Assembly (NCBI GenBank): GCA_021613375.1
Contig: CM038716.1
Span: forward strand, 6,818,394-6,882,393
Direction: 5' to 3'
DNA from: Megaleporinus macrocephalus
Lineage: Eukaryota; Chordata; Actinopteri; Characiformes; Anostomidae
DNA: 64,000 bases
Positions 48,538 through 59,778 of this stretch are shown in pieces (positions within the stretch are counted from its first letter, which is position 1; every line of letters begins with the position of its first letter). The notes beneath the pieces are model-generated. The model saw only the letters and a program-made list of their open reading frames with translations. It was not told where the DNA came from and searched no databases. The translations under genes and the position numbers were made by a program.

Positions 48538-48727
48538 ATTAATATGTAACTTAATGTAATCACTTTGTAAAAAAATACTTTATTTAGAGGACTATTGGCA
48601 GGATAAATACACAAAATGATGATGTGAATGGCCACTGGATCCCTCACTCAAGGTTCCTCATAGACACCAAGAAACCAGAAAGGAAACCCTTTTTCAAAGG
48701 ACACAGAAGCACCTGTAGGAGACCGAC
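48538..48727 (+). repeat. Copy of the B30.2 3'-flank segment
   Basis: Matches 44757-44943 with scattered substitutions and one short deletion. Here it lies between the L1 ORF1 remnant and an L2-like fragment, preceded by a T-rich run ending in ACAG. Confidence 0.8.
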
Positions 48728-48769
48728 TGTAATCTGCTTTTTTACAGATTACAGTATAAATACCTGAAT

Positions 48770-49378
48770 GCAGCAATGTGCCCTTCGCTCTCCTTGAAAG
48801 ATTCTGAGATTCTGGTTCATGCTTTTGTCACCTCACATTTAAATTACTGCAACACTCTTTTCTATGGTTTACCTGCTAAAGCTCTTCGCCCACTCCAGTA
48901 TATTCAGAACTCTGCTGCCAGAATCTTAGTCCGTTCAAAAACATCTTCTCACATCACCCCTGTCCTCCATCAGCTTCACTGGTTACCTGTCTCTGAACTC
49001 ATCCGCTACAAAATACTTTTGTTGACTTATAAGGCCTTACATGGCTTCTCTCCATCATATCTCTCTGCTCTCTTACAGCCCTACGCTCCATCTCGCTCTC
49101 TCAGCTCCTCTGATTCTGCTCTCTTGTCTGACCCTCAGTTTAGGTTGTCTACTATGGGTGGCAGATCTTTCAGTGTTGCTGCCCCCACTCTTTGGAATGC
49201 CCTACTTCTCTCTGTTCGCTTATTTTCCTGTGTCTCTATGTTTAAATCTCAGCTCAAGTCTTACCTTTTCTCTTCTTTCTTTCACTCTCCTTAACTTTTT
49301 TTTTTGTCTTGTTCAGCGTCCTTGGGTTTGTGAAAGGCGCTATATAAGTGCAACCTATTATTATTATTATTATTATTA
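48770..49378 (+). pseudogene. L2-like LINE 3' fragment inserted in the L1
   Basis: Frame 48776-49294 encodes the C-terminal LINE segment: HAFVTSHLNYCNTLFYGLP, LQYIQNSAARILVRS, HWLPVSELIRYKILLLTYKA and SFSVAAPTLWNALL. It is followed by the L2-like 3' end GCGCTATATAAGTGCAACC and an (ATT)n tail (49358-49378). The remainder of the reverse transcriptase is missing by 5' truncation. The frame is still open, suggesting a fairly recent insertion. Confidence 0.88.
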
Positions 49379-49898
49379 ATGTTTGTAATCATATCTCCTT
49401 GTTGTAGAGGGCTTGTTGGATGTTAGCGTACAAACTGCTGATGTGTCACTTTTGCCTATGTTGTGTAACAAAATTCGATTTTAAGTGTGTGCACTCTGCA
49501 CTGTTCACTAATATATGATCACCCTATTATGAAGGGCCTGCAAGGCGTAGAGTGGCAGTAAAGGGTACCTGGCGTCTGTAGTGTTAGAATTGCTCAAGTG
49601 TATATAAATGTGACTTTCTTCTTATCATAAAGGGTTGCTTAAAAATTTTGGAATGTTTGCATATGTTTGGGGAGGGCAGTGCATGTAAGTTAGGGGTATA
49701 GATAGAGGGATTTGGCCCGTACCGGAAAGTCATTCAGGATTGTTGTTTGGGAAGTGGGTGGTACGTGGGTGTTTGTGATATGTTTTTTCACTGTGGGGTT
49801 TCTCTTTTTGTTTTTGTATTGTTTGTTTTGCTTTTCTCCCCTTCTCTCCTCATTGCTTTCTCTCTTCTCGCTCCCTATTTTTTTCTCTTCAGTCTCTG

Positions 49899-52600
49899 TT
49901 GAAATACCAGAATTTAGGACAAGGGGTTAGGTTCCTTTCGTGGAATGTAAAGGGACTGCAGTCCCCTCTTAAAAGTATGAAGGATTTCTCTCACCTTAAA
50001 CAATTGAATGCGGACATTATTTATTTACAAGAAACTCATCTATCCAAAGCAGAGCACACCAAGTTACGTAAGGGGTGGATAAGTCATGTTTTTCATTCAA
50101 GGGGGGTTTCTATTTTATTTCATAAGAGGATTCAGTTTAAGCCTTCAAAAATTATATCGGACCAAAACGGTAGATACATTTATTATTTCAGGCCTTCTCT
50201 TCCAGACTCCTGTCCTATTGGTGAACGTCTATGCTCCAAACTGGGATGATGCTGAGTTTATGACTGGGCTCTTCTCAATTCTTCCTGACCTAAACACACA
50301 CAAACTGATTTTTGGTGGCGACCCCAATTGTGTTATAGCTACATTGCTGGATCGATCTGGGGTCAAATGTACCCCCTGGTCTAAGATGGCCCACTCTTTG
50401 TCTCAGTTTATGGAGGATAATGGTTGTGTTGATCCTTGGAGAATTAGGAACCCTTCAGCCAAATCATTCTCTTTCTTATCACATCCTTATCAGTCTTTTT
50501 CTCGCATTGATTACTTTTTTACTGATCACCAATTCCTAGACCAATTCCATGGAAAGTATTGGTTATTTACCTCGGACCATGGGCCAGTACAAATGGTCAT
50601 TAGGTTTTCTTTATATTAGAAGGGGCTACCAACAAATCTGATTCAACATCTAATGCTATTATATGGGAATCACTCAAGGCGGTTTTAAAAGGTGAAATTA
50701 TTTCATATTCAGCATTTGAGAGAAAGACCAGACAAAAACAGTTGGGGGAACTGTCCATATCTATAGCAGCTGTAGATAGGAAAATTGCTCTAAACCCCTC
50801 CACAGCTTTATACAAACAACGCCTCGATCTCCAGTCTGAGTATAATTTCCTCTCCACCAAAGAGGCAGAAGCCCTTATCCTGCGGTCTAAGGGACATCTT
50901 TATGAATATGGAGATAAAAAATGCCGCCTGTTAGCTCACCAACTAAGAAGACAGGCAGCATCTAGGTTGATTCCCCAGGTAGTAGATGATATGGAAAATT
51001 TGGTCACTAATCAGAGGGACATTAATAAAGTCTTTAAGAAATTTTATTCTACACTATGTGCATCGAAGGGGCCTGGCAATACAAATCAAATGCACTCGTT
51101 CATAAATAATCTTGAAATTCCTTTCCTAGATCTGGCAATAAGTACTGAACTCGACAACCCAATTTCTTTACAAGAAATAACAGATGCCATTAAATCTATA
51201 AAAAAAAGGTCAGTCGCTTGGCCTGGACGGGTTTACTATTGAATTCTATAAGAAATTCTGTGATTAATTGGCCCCTCTTTTATTAGATATGTATAATAAA
51301 TCACTGCAGAATGGTAAGATTCCACCAACAATAGCTTTGGAGCCCTTGTCTATTGCTCTTCGGTCATCTTCACGCATCAAAGGTATCCTGCGACAAGGTA
51401 TAGAGAGCAAAGTCTCCCTTTATGCAGATGACTTACTTTTATATCTTCGAGACCCTCTGGAAACTATCCCAGTAGCCGAATCGATATTAAAAGAATTCAG
51501 CTTTTTTTAGGTTATAAGTTAAATTTCTTAAAGAGCGAGTGCTTCCCTGTGAGTGGGCATGCTTATAATTTAACACATGCCACCATACCATTCCGCCTTT
51601 CACCAACGGGCTTTAGATACTTTTATATTAAGTAATATTACTTAAAATAAATCATCTACTGTACATGCTAATTGTCCTGCGTTGATTGCAGAGATGAATG
51701 CTGATTTTCAGAAATGGAATAGTCTCCCTCTCTCCTTGGCTGGTAGAGTCCAATGTGTGAAGATGAGCATTTTACCAAAATTTTTATTTTTGTTCCAATG
51801 CCTTCCTGTATTCCTATCCATATCCTTTTTAAAGAAATTGATGGGGCTGTCACTAGTTTCATTTGGTCTGGGAAGGTCCCTCGGAAATCTATTTTGCAGA
51901 AATTTAAAATCGACGGTGGATTAGCACCCAATTTCTTTTATTACTATTTGGCCGCCAATGTGCAAAAGATTTGCTTTTGGCTACACTCACCAGAGATAAA
52001 CTGGTGTAGATTTAACCCTTCCATTGTCCCAGGAACAATACTCAGTCAATCCTGTGGTTTGGTCGACTTTGAGAATTTAGTCACAGCTTAGAGGGTTGGC
52101 TAAATCTCAGAAAGCATCATCATTGATTCCTATCTGTTATAATCATTTGTTCCCCCCCCATTGACTCCTTGACAATGGGCTAATCTAGGGATTAACAGCT
52201 TTCATGATTTATATGAGGATAAAATCTTTTCTAGCTTCTAGGCTCCCCCCTACTTACAAGTCCGTCATTGTGCCCAATCACTTTTTACTTCTTTTCCTTA
52301 CGAACCGATGAATGAACCCTGGGAGGAGATGTGCAGTTTGAAACCTGACACAAAAGGTTTTATATCACATGTATATAGTTGCCTCATGTCGCTACATCAG
52401 GAGGAGGCACTTACATTCAGAGACAAGTGGGAGACGGAGTTTGGGAGGGAGTTAGGTGATGAATAGTGTGCGAGGGCCCTGTCCAAGATCAGCTCCTCTT
52501 CGTCGTGTGCTAGACTTGGCTTGATGCAGTTAAAGCTTATAGGGCTTACTATACCAAAGCCAGACTAGCTAAAATCTTCGTGAGCACTGACAAGAGGGCT
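49899..52600 (+). pseudogene. Tx1/L1-type LINE ORF2 remnant
   Basis: The endonuclease domain is clear: RFLSWNVKGLQSPLKSMKDF, LNADIIYLQETHLS, then in a shifted frame PVLLVNVYAPNWDD, KLIFGGDPNCV, RIDYFFTDHQF and SDHGPV (to about 50.6 kb). The canonical GGDFN reads GGDPN. The reverse transcriptase follows with several shifts; around 51.33 kb it jumps from NGKIPPT to IALEPLSIALRSSS, so the central motifs are deleted, then YADDLLLYL at about 51.42 kb. The C-terminal part reaches about 52.6 kb. Clearly inactive. Confidence 0.88.
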
Positions 52601-52616
52601 TATGACTGCTTTTAAA

Positions 52617-53110
52617 ACTTTTAGCCACTAGAGCCCCCCCTCACACACACACACACAGACACACACACACACAGACACACACACACAGACACACACACAC
52701 ACCTTTAATTAGCCTTGGTGATGTATGAAAATACACTTCATTTCTATTTCTATAATACTATCACTTCTGTCTATGTGTATAATATAACACAAGTATATAT
52801 AATATAAAATATTTTTAATTAGGTAATAATGAGTATACAGTAGTAGCAATGAGTAGTAATGAAAAATCAGGCAGATTCTTTTATTTGTAAGGTTTTGATG
52901 AACATATACCAATTAAACTGTTCTAAAAATGTTCAGTTTAATCTAGTTATTAGTCCATAAATCTGTAATGAGCAGCAGCTACTGAAGTAACAAGAGCATT
53001 ACATTAAAATGGCCTGTATACTGAAGTCTTACCCATTTATTCCCAACATGAAACATAAACATTTGATCTGTTTGTCTGTCCTGGAGCAAAGCTTTCTTTG
53101 GGAGTGCATT
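52617..53110 (+). repeat. Duplicated segment, copy 2 (partner 35.2-35.6 kb)
   Basis: Begins with the same TTTTAGCCACTAGAG as the partner, then a (CA)n expansion, then the shared body to about 53.10 kb (CTGTCTGTCCT/CTGTCTGTTCC, GGAGCAAAGCT). Beyond it, 53.15-53.29 kb resembles the GTGTTACCACTGTC unit of the composite blocks. Confidence 0.72.
52643..52702. repeat. (CA)n-type microsatellite
   Basis: CACACA tracts interrupted by CAGACA, inside the duplicated segment that also occurs without it at 35.2 kb. Confidence 0.95.
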
Positions 53111-53439
53111 ATATTCATACTTGAGCATTTGAAGACGTTGTGCCATGTTGTAGTACCTCCATGTCTCCATAAGAGGGCACATAAATAACACATGTTTAAT
53201 TGCAAACTGTGCTGGTTTTAAAACTAGACAGTCCTGAACACCTACTATCACTCTGTGTTGACAGCCAAAAATGTTGACCATCTGGGAGGACCTCAGTAGA
53301 TCAAGCTAGTTCTTCAAACAGAAAGTTGAAAAGAAAACTGTTCAATCCTGCAAAGAGTAAAGAGATAATCACAGTCAAGCCATTCTATGCATTTGGCATT
53401 ATTAATCAGCCTGTGCCACTGTATTCTACTATTCTATAG

Positions 53440-54000
53440 CAATGAGACATATCATTTCCTTAACATTTACCCAGGCCTCCCAAAATGAGCTTCTGGCAAC
53501 TCCATTGTCTGCAGCTCAGTAAAAGGAAGCAAGTCAGTGTGAAGTGACATGAGTGAACTTGGGAAGATTGAAGACGAGCCGTGCTGCTGCATTCTGGATC
53601 AGTTGTAAGGGCCTGATGGTCTGCAGAGGAAGACCAGGCAGGAGCGAGTTGCAGTAGTCGAGCCTTGAAATGACAAGAGATTGGACAAGCACCTGCGAGG
53701 CCTCCTGGGAGAGAAAGGGTTGGAAGCGTCAGATATTGTAGAGAATAGATCTGCAAGACTCAGGTTGGTAATATGGGCTGAGAACGATAACTGGTCATCC
53801 AGAATTACACCAAAGTTTCTTGCATCTTCAGATGGAACAATCAAAGAGTTCTTAAATGAAATGGCAAGATCCTGCTGAGGACCTGTAGCTCCAGGGATGA
53901 ACAGCAGCTCAGTCTTGCTAGGATTGAGCTTCAGGTGATGAGCTGTCATCCATGAAGATGCGACTGCAAACCTGAGTATTAGATGGTGGGAAGGAAAGCA
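53440..54000 (-). pseudogene. L2-like LINE remnant, minus strand
   Basis: Minus-strand frame 53949-53599 has HHLKLNPSKTELLFIPG and ARNFGVILDDQLSFSAHITN, the region after the catalytic YADD box in L2-type LINEs. A second frame (below 53.76 kb) corresponds to the later LVISRLDYCNSLL-type part. Frameshifts and deletions. Part of it is repeated at 55.18-55.30 kb. Confidence 0.8.
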
Positions 54001-54536
54001 TTAGTTGAGTGTCATCAGAACATATGGAACCTTACAAAACCTAATACTGTCATTGCTAAATATAACACTAGGTCTTTTAACTTATGGCAAAACAAACACT
54101 TCTAATGGCTCCTTTTCATTCCAGTCTGAATTGCTACACCAAATTTACCTGATCATTTTAGACTCATCACATGCCTGTTGTTTATTTTTCAAATTTCATT
54201 TCATGTTGTTTCACTATTGTCATTTTAAGTGTTGCTTTGCTTTTGATTGATTTGTCCGTCTTTGACATTTCCCATTTCCTCTTAAGTGGCCTTTGCTGCT
54301 TGACAGTCTGCCATTCTAAAGAAGAATATGTTCTTAACAACCTGGCTAAACTGAATCTATGAGGCTGTTGGCTTGCTGACTAGCAGCCTATTGGCTTTCC
54401 GGACAACATATCTGATTTGATGGTTTCTTCACATGTAGATGAAAACAGAAACGTAAGAAAAAATAAACATGGAATGACAGGTGCAGGAGTGTGCTTTGAT
54501 AGCTAGCTGCCAATCACTGACACCTACAGCTAACAT

Positions 54537-54960
54537 ACACTGTATTGCCAAAAATATTCACTCACCCATCCACATCATTGAACTCAGGTGTTCCAGTCAC
54601 TTCCATGGCCACAGGTGTATAAAACCAAACATGTAGTCATGTAGACTGCTTCTTCACACATTATTGAAAGAATGGGTCGCTCTCAGGTACAAAGAGGTAT
54701 GACAGAGTGGGGTCAGTGGATGCTGAGGCGCATAATGTGTAGAAGTAACCAACTTTCTACAGAGTCAATCACTACAGTCCTCCAAACTTCATGAGGCCTT
54801 CAGATTCCCGGAATGGGTTTCCAAGGCTGAGCAGCTGGATCCAAGTCTTACTTTAAATGCAAAGTGTCGGATGGAGTGGTGTAAAGCACGCTGCCACTGG
54901 ACTCTAGAGCAGTGGAGACGTGTTCTCTAGAGTGACCAATCATGCTTCTCCGTCTGCCAA
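54537..54960 (+). pseudogene. Tc1-like transposon 5' fragment
   Basis: Starts with the terminal repeat ACACTGTATTGCCAAAAATA, followed by leader DNA with GTGTATAAAACC and broken transposase sequence. The end with ACTCTAGAGCAGTGGAGACG matches, in inverse, the element at 45.45 kb. No open transposase frame. Confidence 0.75.
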
Positions 54961-55174
54961 TCAATGGATGAGTTTTAAGCAACAGCCTGCTAGGCTAGGT
55001 TAATGTGAATGTATTGTGCCTCACACAGGAGTGCGAGATCAGTTCCAGCAAATGTTTAAAAATTACAGTTTGAAAGATAAAGAGTCATACTTGTAATCAC
55101 AAATTCAAATATCTGGTGTTGAGGTAAAACAATATTATTCTGTGGTGCTTTGAAAGGTATCCTGCTGGGATATG

Positions 55175-55310
55175 CTAATGCTAACATAGTTAGAAGTTGA
55201 GCCTTGAAATGACAAGTAGTTGAGCACAGTAGTTGAGCCTTGAAATGACAAGAGACTGGACCTGCACCTGGGAGGCCTCCTGAGAGAGCCCACTGTAGCA
55301 CAGGCTCAGT
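55175..55310 (-). repeat. Tandem pieces of the L2-like LINE
   Basis: The phrase TTGAGCCTTGAAATGACAAG occurs twice (about 55198 and 55230) and again at about 53.66 kb, followed by GGAGGCCTCCTG. It is a rearranged fragment of the LINE at 53.4-54.0 kb. Confidence 0.75.
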
Positions 55311-57929
55311 CTCAGTGATTTTCAACTAACACCCATTTACAGAATAAGAATCTGGTGTGTTTAGTTGTAAGTACTGTATCTGTCAGCTAATAATCTTTTG
55401 TGTAGTAGTTTTCTTAAGAATCTCATGGTTCTGACTGAGCAGTATGGAGCTGTATGGGAATGGACAATTCCAAACCGAAATGGAATGGCACGTTACGGAC
55501 CTCAACTGTTTGGCTAAACTGTGAAAAAGAGGGTATTAAGTCCTCCTATACTGAAATTCTTTTCAAACCTTTAATCTGAACTATGGCTGTGGACTGTAGG
55601 CAACATACAAGTAAATAACAATCAGGTGTAAAAAGTTAGTAATCAGGGAAAGTGGAGGGAAGAAACTGTTCATGGTTGGCTTAAGTGGAACATGTGGTGG
55701 TGATGTCATGGTATGAAGGATTCTGGGAACTGTAGTCCATACAGTTTTAAGCGACAAAGGGAGAACAGGGGAGTGTTACATAAATGAGCTCCAACCGGTT
55801 TCTCTGTTTTTTCTAAAGGGAAGTTCTTGTTGAATTGGCCCTCGTGTACAGTTGTGTAATGTAAAGTATTGAAATGGAGATTAATAATGAGTGTTGCTGT
55901 TTGGCTTTCTTGCCCATCTGCTGGAAATGAACACGGATGAAGATGGACTTAGACTTTCTCACTGAAGAACTCTAGACAAACCTCAGAAAAAGGTATCGGT
56001 GCTTTTAGTATTTTACGGATATCATGGTAGAGTCTGGTTCTTTTCTCTGTTGAACATCAGTGTCTTGTGATTGTGTTGGCTGTATTACAGTAGTAGAATT
56101 ACAGTTAGCAACAAGTGCAGGAGTCTTGTGTTAAATTCTTGCTCAGTTCAAAGTGAAAGTATGTAGCCAAAAATAATGTTGAAAAGTGTTATTTACACAT
56201 CATAAATGTTTACCTGGAACATTTAAAACACTGCATATTTTTGCTAACTAATCAGTACTGATTCTTACAGAAATGCAAATTATGCAGTTGTGGGCAGCTT
56301 TACTTTACACGGATATAAATTTGGTTTTTAAACAAAAAACCTTTAATCTTGTTAATTTTATTTGTGCTTGAATTTGAATTGTTTAGATACATTTTTAGAA
56401 GAAAAAAACCTATGTGTAGGTCTAAATAGAACAATTGGATATGCACTAAAAGAATACAAGTATTCAATGTAAAAAATACTTACACAATAATACTTTTTGT
56501 ACTAGTTTATTATTGCACATAGGTAATGTTTAACTCTATAGTTAATTCTCAGGCTTAAAGAAGGTGCACCACGGTTTACCTGAACTGTGTCTTATTAATC
56601 AGAGATTGTAAAGATGTAAAATATTTCTATAATATTTATAGTCGTGACTATTATCAGTCCAGTTTGTGGCCATAGCTACGATCTTCTATGCAGAACCATG
56701 CAGTCTTTATTTGTGTAGCACATTTCATACAAATAAGTAGCTCAAAATGCCTTACAAAATAGAATAGAATGAAATAATCAGAAAAAAGCACACTCATAAA
56801 ATTATGACCAGACTTTTACAACACATTAACAAAACAGGGGCATTTATTAAAACACATAGAAATAGTATTTTCAAATACAAGTATGCTCATGAACATGATT
56901 CAAACATGGGAATAAACATGGCAATAAACATTTCTACTAGCTAGAATAAATAAATGGTTTGCTGTAAGGAATAAGTGAGCTGTTTTGAATGTATGTACTG
57001 ATTGTTGATGATGAACTTCACAAGAAGGGGAATTCCAGATACTGGGTGTGGACAGTGAATGTGCCTTTAGCAGTTTGTTCAGTGTGTAATAAGACACCTC
57101 AGGAAGGTGATTCTCAGTGTAATCTGTCAGGATAAATACACAGCGGCTTCTTTGAGTGTCAACAATATAAGAACAACAGTTTATGTTTTTAGTACTGATA
57201 TCAGGAAAACATGTATCTATCTACGTATTTTGCCCATTTTTGTCTTTTTGCATCATGTGGACACGACAGCTGCCCCTTACATTGTGTCAATTGATGAATG
57301 GACCAATAAAAAATGCTCCAAAATAGCTTGGAAAAAAATCTGGTTCCATTGCCTTACATTGAAAGTAAAGATAGTTTTTGGTCTCTCCTGTAAAGCTGCC
57401 ATTTTTGAGATTCTTGTTTTTCTTTGGACAACGATAATATACATTAAGTCGTTTTATTTACCTGTTTTTAGTATTCCTTGTTTGTCAGTTTTGTCATCAG
57501 AATGATATAAATATGTCTGAAAGTAGTTTTCAGACCTCTAACGCTGAGAACGCTTCCTGTTTTCCAGTATGCTTGAAGCACTTCCTCCTGGATAGAGTCT
57601 ATCCAGAAAACTTTAGAAATAGTTCACAGATACTGTTCTTAAGAACAGCCATATATGTGTGCAATATATGCAAAATCATTAAAGATAAACTGTCCCTGTA
57701 GTGTCTACACTGTGTATCGACATCATACATGAGATATGGCAGTATATTCTGAACTTTATTCAAATTCACATGCACATTTGCATGGTAATGAGTATGTTAA
57801 AGCATGGAAAACATAGGAATGTCCAGGGCAGTGTTAGGGCCTACTGGTCCCCTCACACTGAAGGCTTTTGTTGCCTACTGATTTCTTACTTTTAACAACA
57901 TTAAAAATACATTTAATCTCCCCCAGTCC
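55311..57929. other. Spacer with old repeats, no gene supported
   Basis: No exon found. 56.53-57.14 kb resembles 41.78-42.13 kb. 57.29-57.43 kb is a common fish interspersed repeat type (GGTCTCTCCTGTAAAGC, TTTTTCTTTGGACAACG), and the latter word recurs at about 61.07 kb. Confidence 0.45.
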
Positions 57930-59165
57930 TCCTATTTTTTATTTGCAGCTAAGGTCAGCTCTTAGAGCTGGTGGGTTCTTGCTGCAGCGGTCATTAGATA
58001 GTCATCCTATTAATAGAATATTCATAACACGAAAGAAGAATAAGTGTCTGGATTCCATGTTGCATCATTTTATACTATAGGCTTCTTATTTAGCACTCCA
58101 TTTAAACAAACTTTGGAAACGAGATTACCCTGTCTTGAACGAGGACTTAGAATGGGATGTTATGTGGTCAAATATTCAGAACGCATCTAGGAAACTCGAC
58201 CATCAGTTGATTTTCACTGAAATACATACATAGAACCTCGTTGACTTTATTTTATAAATGTTCTGAGCGCCTCATTTTGCATTCTATGTACAACAACAAA
58301 GGCCTGTGGTACCTTTACTCTTCACATGTTCTGGGAATGTCCACCAGTTGCCACATTTTAGATTCAGGTTGCCTTTAAGTTATCAGAACTGGTTTCTAAA
58401 GAGGTGCCCGCTACTTGGCTCACACTACTGTTAAAATACTTTTCTGCTTACACTTACCGCATCTAAATTTAAGAAATGCAAAATCACTGCAACCAAGAAA
58501 ATGGTTGCAGCCCGCTGAAAACCAACCCACTCCCTCTATCAGAACTTGGATTTTGTCCTTTAGAAATATAATGTACATGGAGCTAATATTATTATTTGGT
58601 GTAATGTAATTGACCTTCTGAATTTTTCCGGAATTTTTTTAACATAGAGAATTAATAGGATAGAAAAGTGCACGCCAACTTCTGAACTTCTGCTCGACCG
58701 ACAGACAACGCTTCACATACTCATCTCTTTTTTTCATCCTTCTTTTTCCCCTGAGTCCTATTCATTTTCAGTCACACCCAAACCTCATGGTTTCATTTTA
58801 CCTACAGATTTCAACCTGCATGTACTTTAAGGCAGATTCCCAAACGCTAATCCACAGACATACTGACCTGCACTCGTCTATTTGTCATTTATTCATTCCT
58901 AGTTCCTCAAGAAAGGATCTCATTCATTATCGGCCGAACCCAAACATTATGGTTTTGTTTAACCTACATCCTCCAAACTGCCTTTTTGTGAAACGCTGAA
59001 TATGTTTGACATACTGACACCTGATGGTTGACATTTATCCACCAGTTTTTTTGAGCAACTGTGACAAAATGTGAATTGAAATGAAAACTTATTCTGTTCA
59101 GTTTCTAGTCCTTTTTCACTCTATTGTTTTCAAAGTTTCCAAAGTTTCTTTTTTTTTTTTTTTTT
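57930..59165 (+). pseudogene. Second Tx1/L1-type LINE, ORF2 C-terminal fragment and tail
   Basis: Broken frames encode the L1 C-terminus: RTLxWD-type sequence near 58.14 kb, a Cys-rich CTTKACGTFTxMFWECPPV-like stretch at about 58.29-58.35 kb, and SIRTWILSFRNIMYMEL at about 58.54-58.58 kb. The 3' part has a doubled motif (CATGGTTTCATTTTACCTAC at 58.79 kb, ATTATGGTTTTGTTTAACC at 58.95 kb) and ends near a T-rich run at 59.15 kb. Inactive. Confidence 0.7.
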
Positions 59166-59778
59166 TACAATTTTAACATTAAATCGACATTTACCTCTAT
59201 TACCCTCATTTTCCAGGCATATGAATTTAGGATCTGTATAGCTGCCATTCCTTAATCTAATAATCCTTAATATATCATCATTTACCCATCCTTCTAATCT
59301 CTGTTTAATTCTTATTTTTTTTCATTGGAGCTACCAGATTCAAACAACCCAAGAACAATGTATTAAACACCTAACATGCTTTAATAACATCCTGATATCT
59401 CGTTATTATATGAACAATATTAAAAAATTATAAGATAAATCTTTCTTACTGTAGTTTCTGAAAGTTCTTGAATTTAATGTACTATGTTGCTTGGAAACAG
59501 TCCTTCCCACCCTACATATATTCACATTGTGTATATATGAATATAATATATGAATTCATTTTTATGTTTATATGTATTAAAATATGTTGTCTTTGTACAG
59601 TTAATTACAGAAAGGTTTCGCTAATCATTTATGTTTTTATTACACCTGAAATTGGGTTTGTATGATAATTTTAATCAGTTATTTATTTGTATGTGTATGG
59701 CTCACTTTTATTTATCAGGTCTCATTTTAAATACACTGAGTGAATTAGTATGTATATATTGTGTATTGATGTCCACAG
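59166..59778. other. AT-rich flank upstream of the NLR exon
   Basis: No promoter element or exon that I can support; a further 5' exon of the NLR gene may lie here or further left. Confidence 0.4.
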
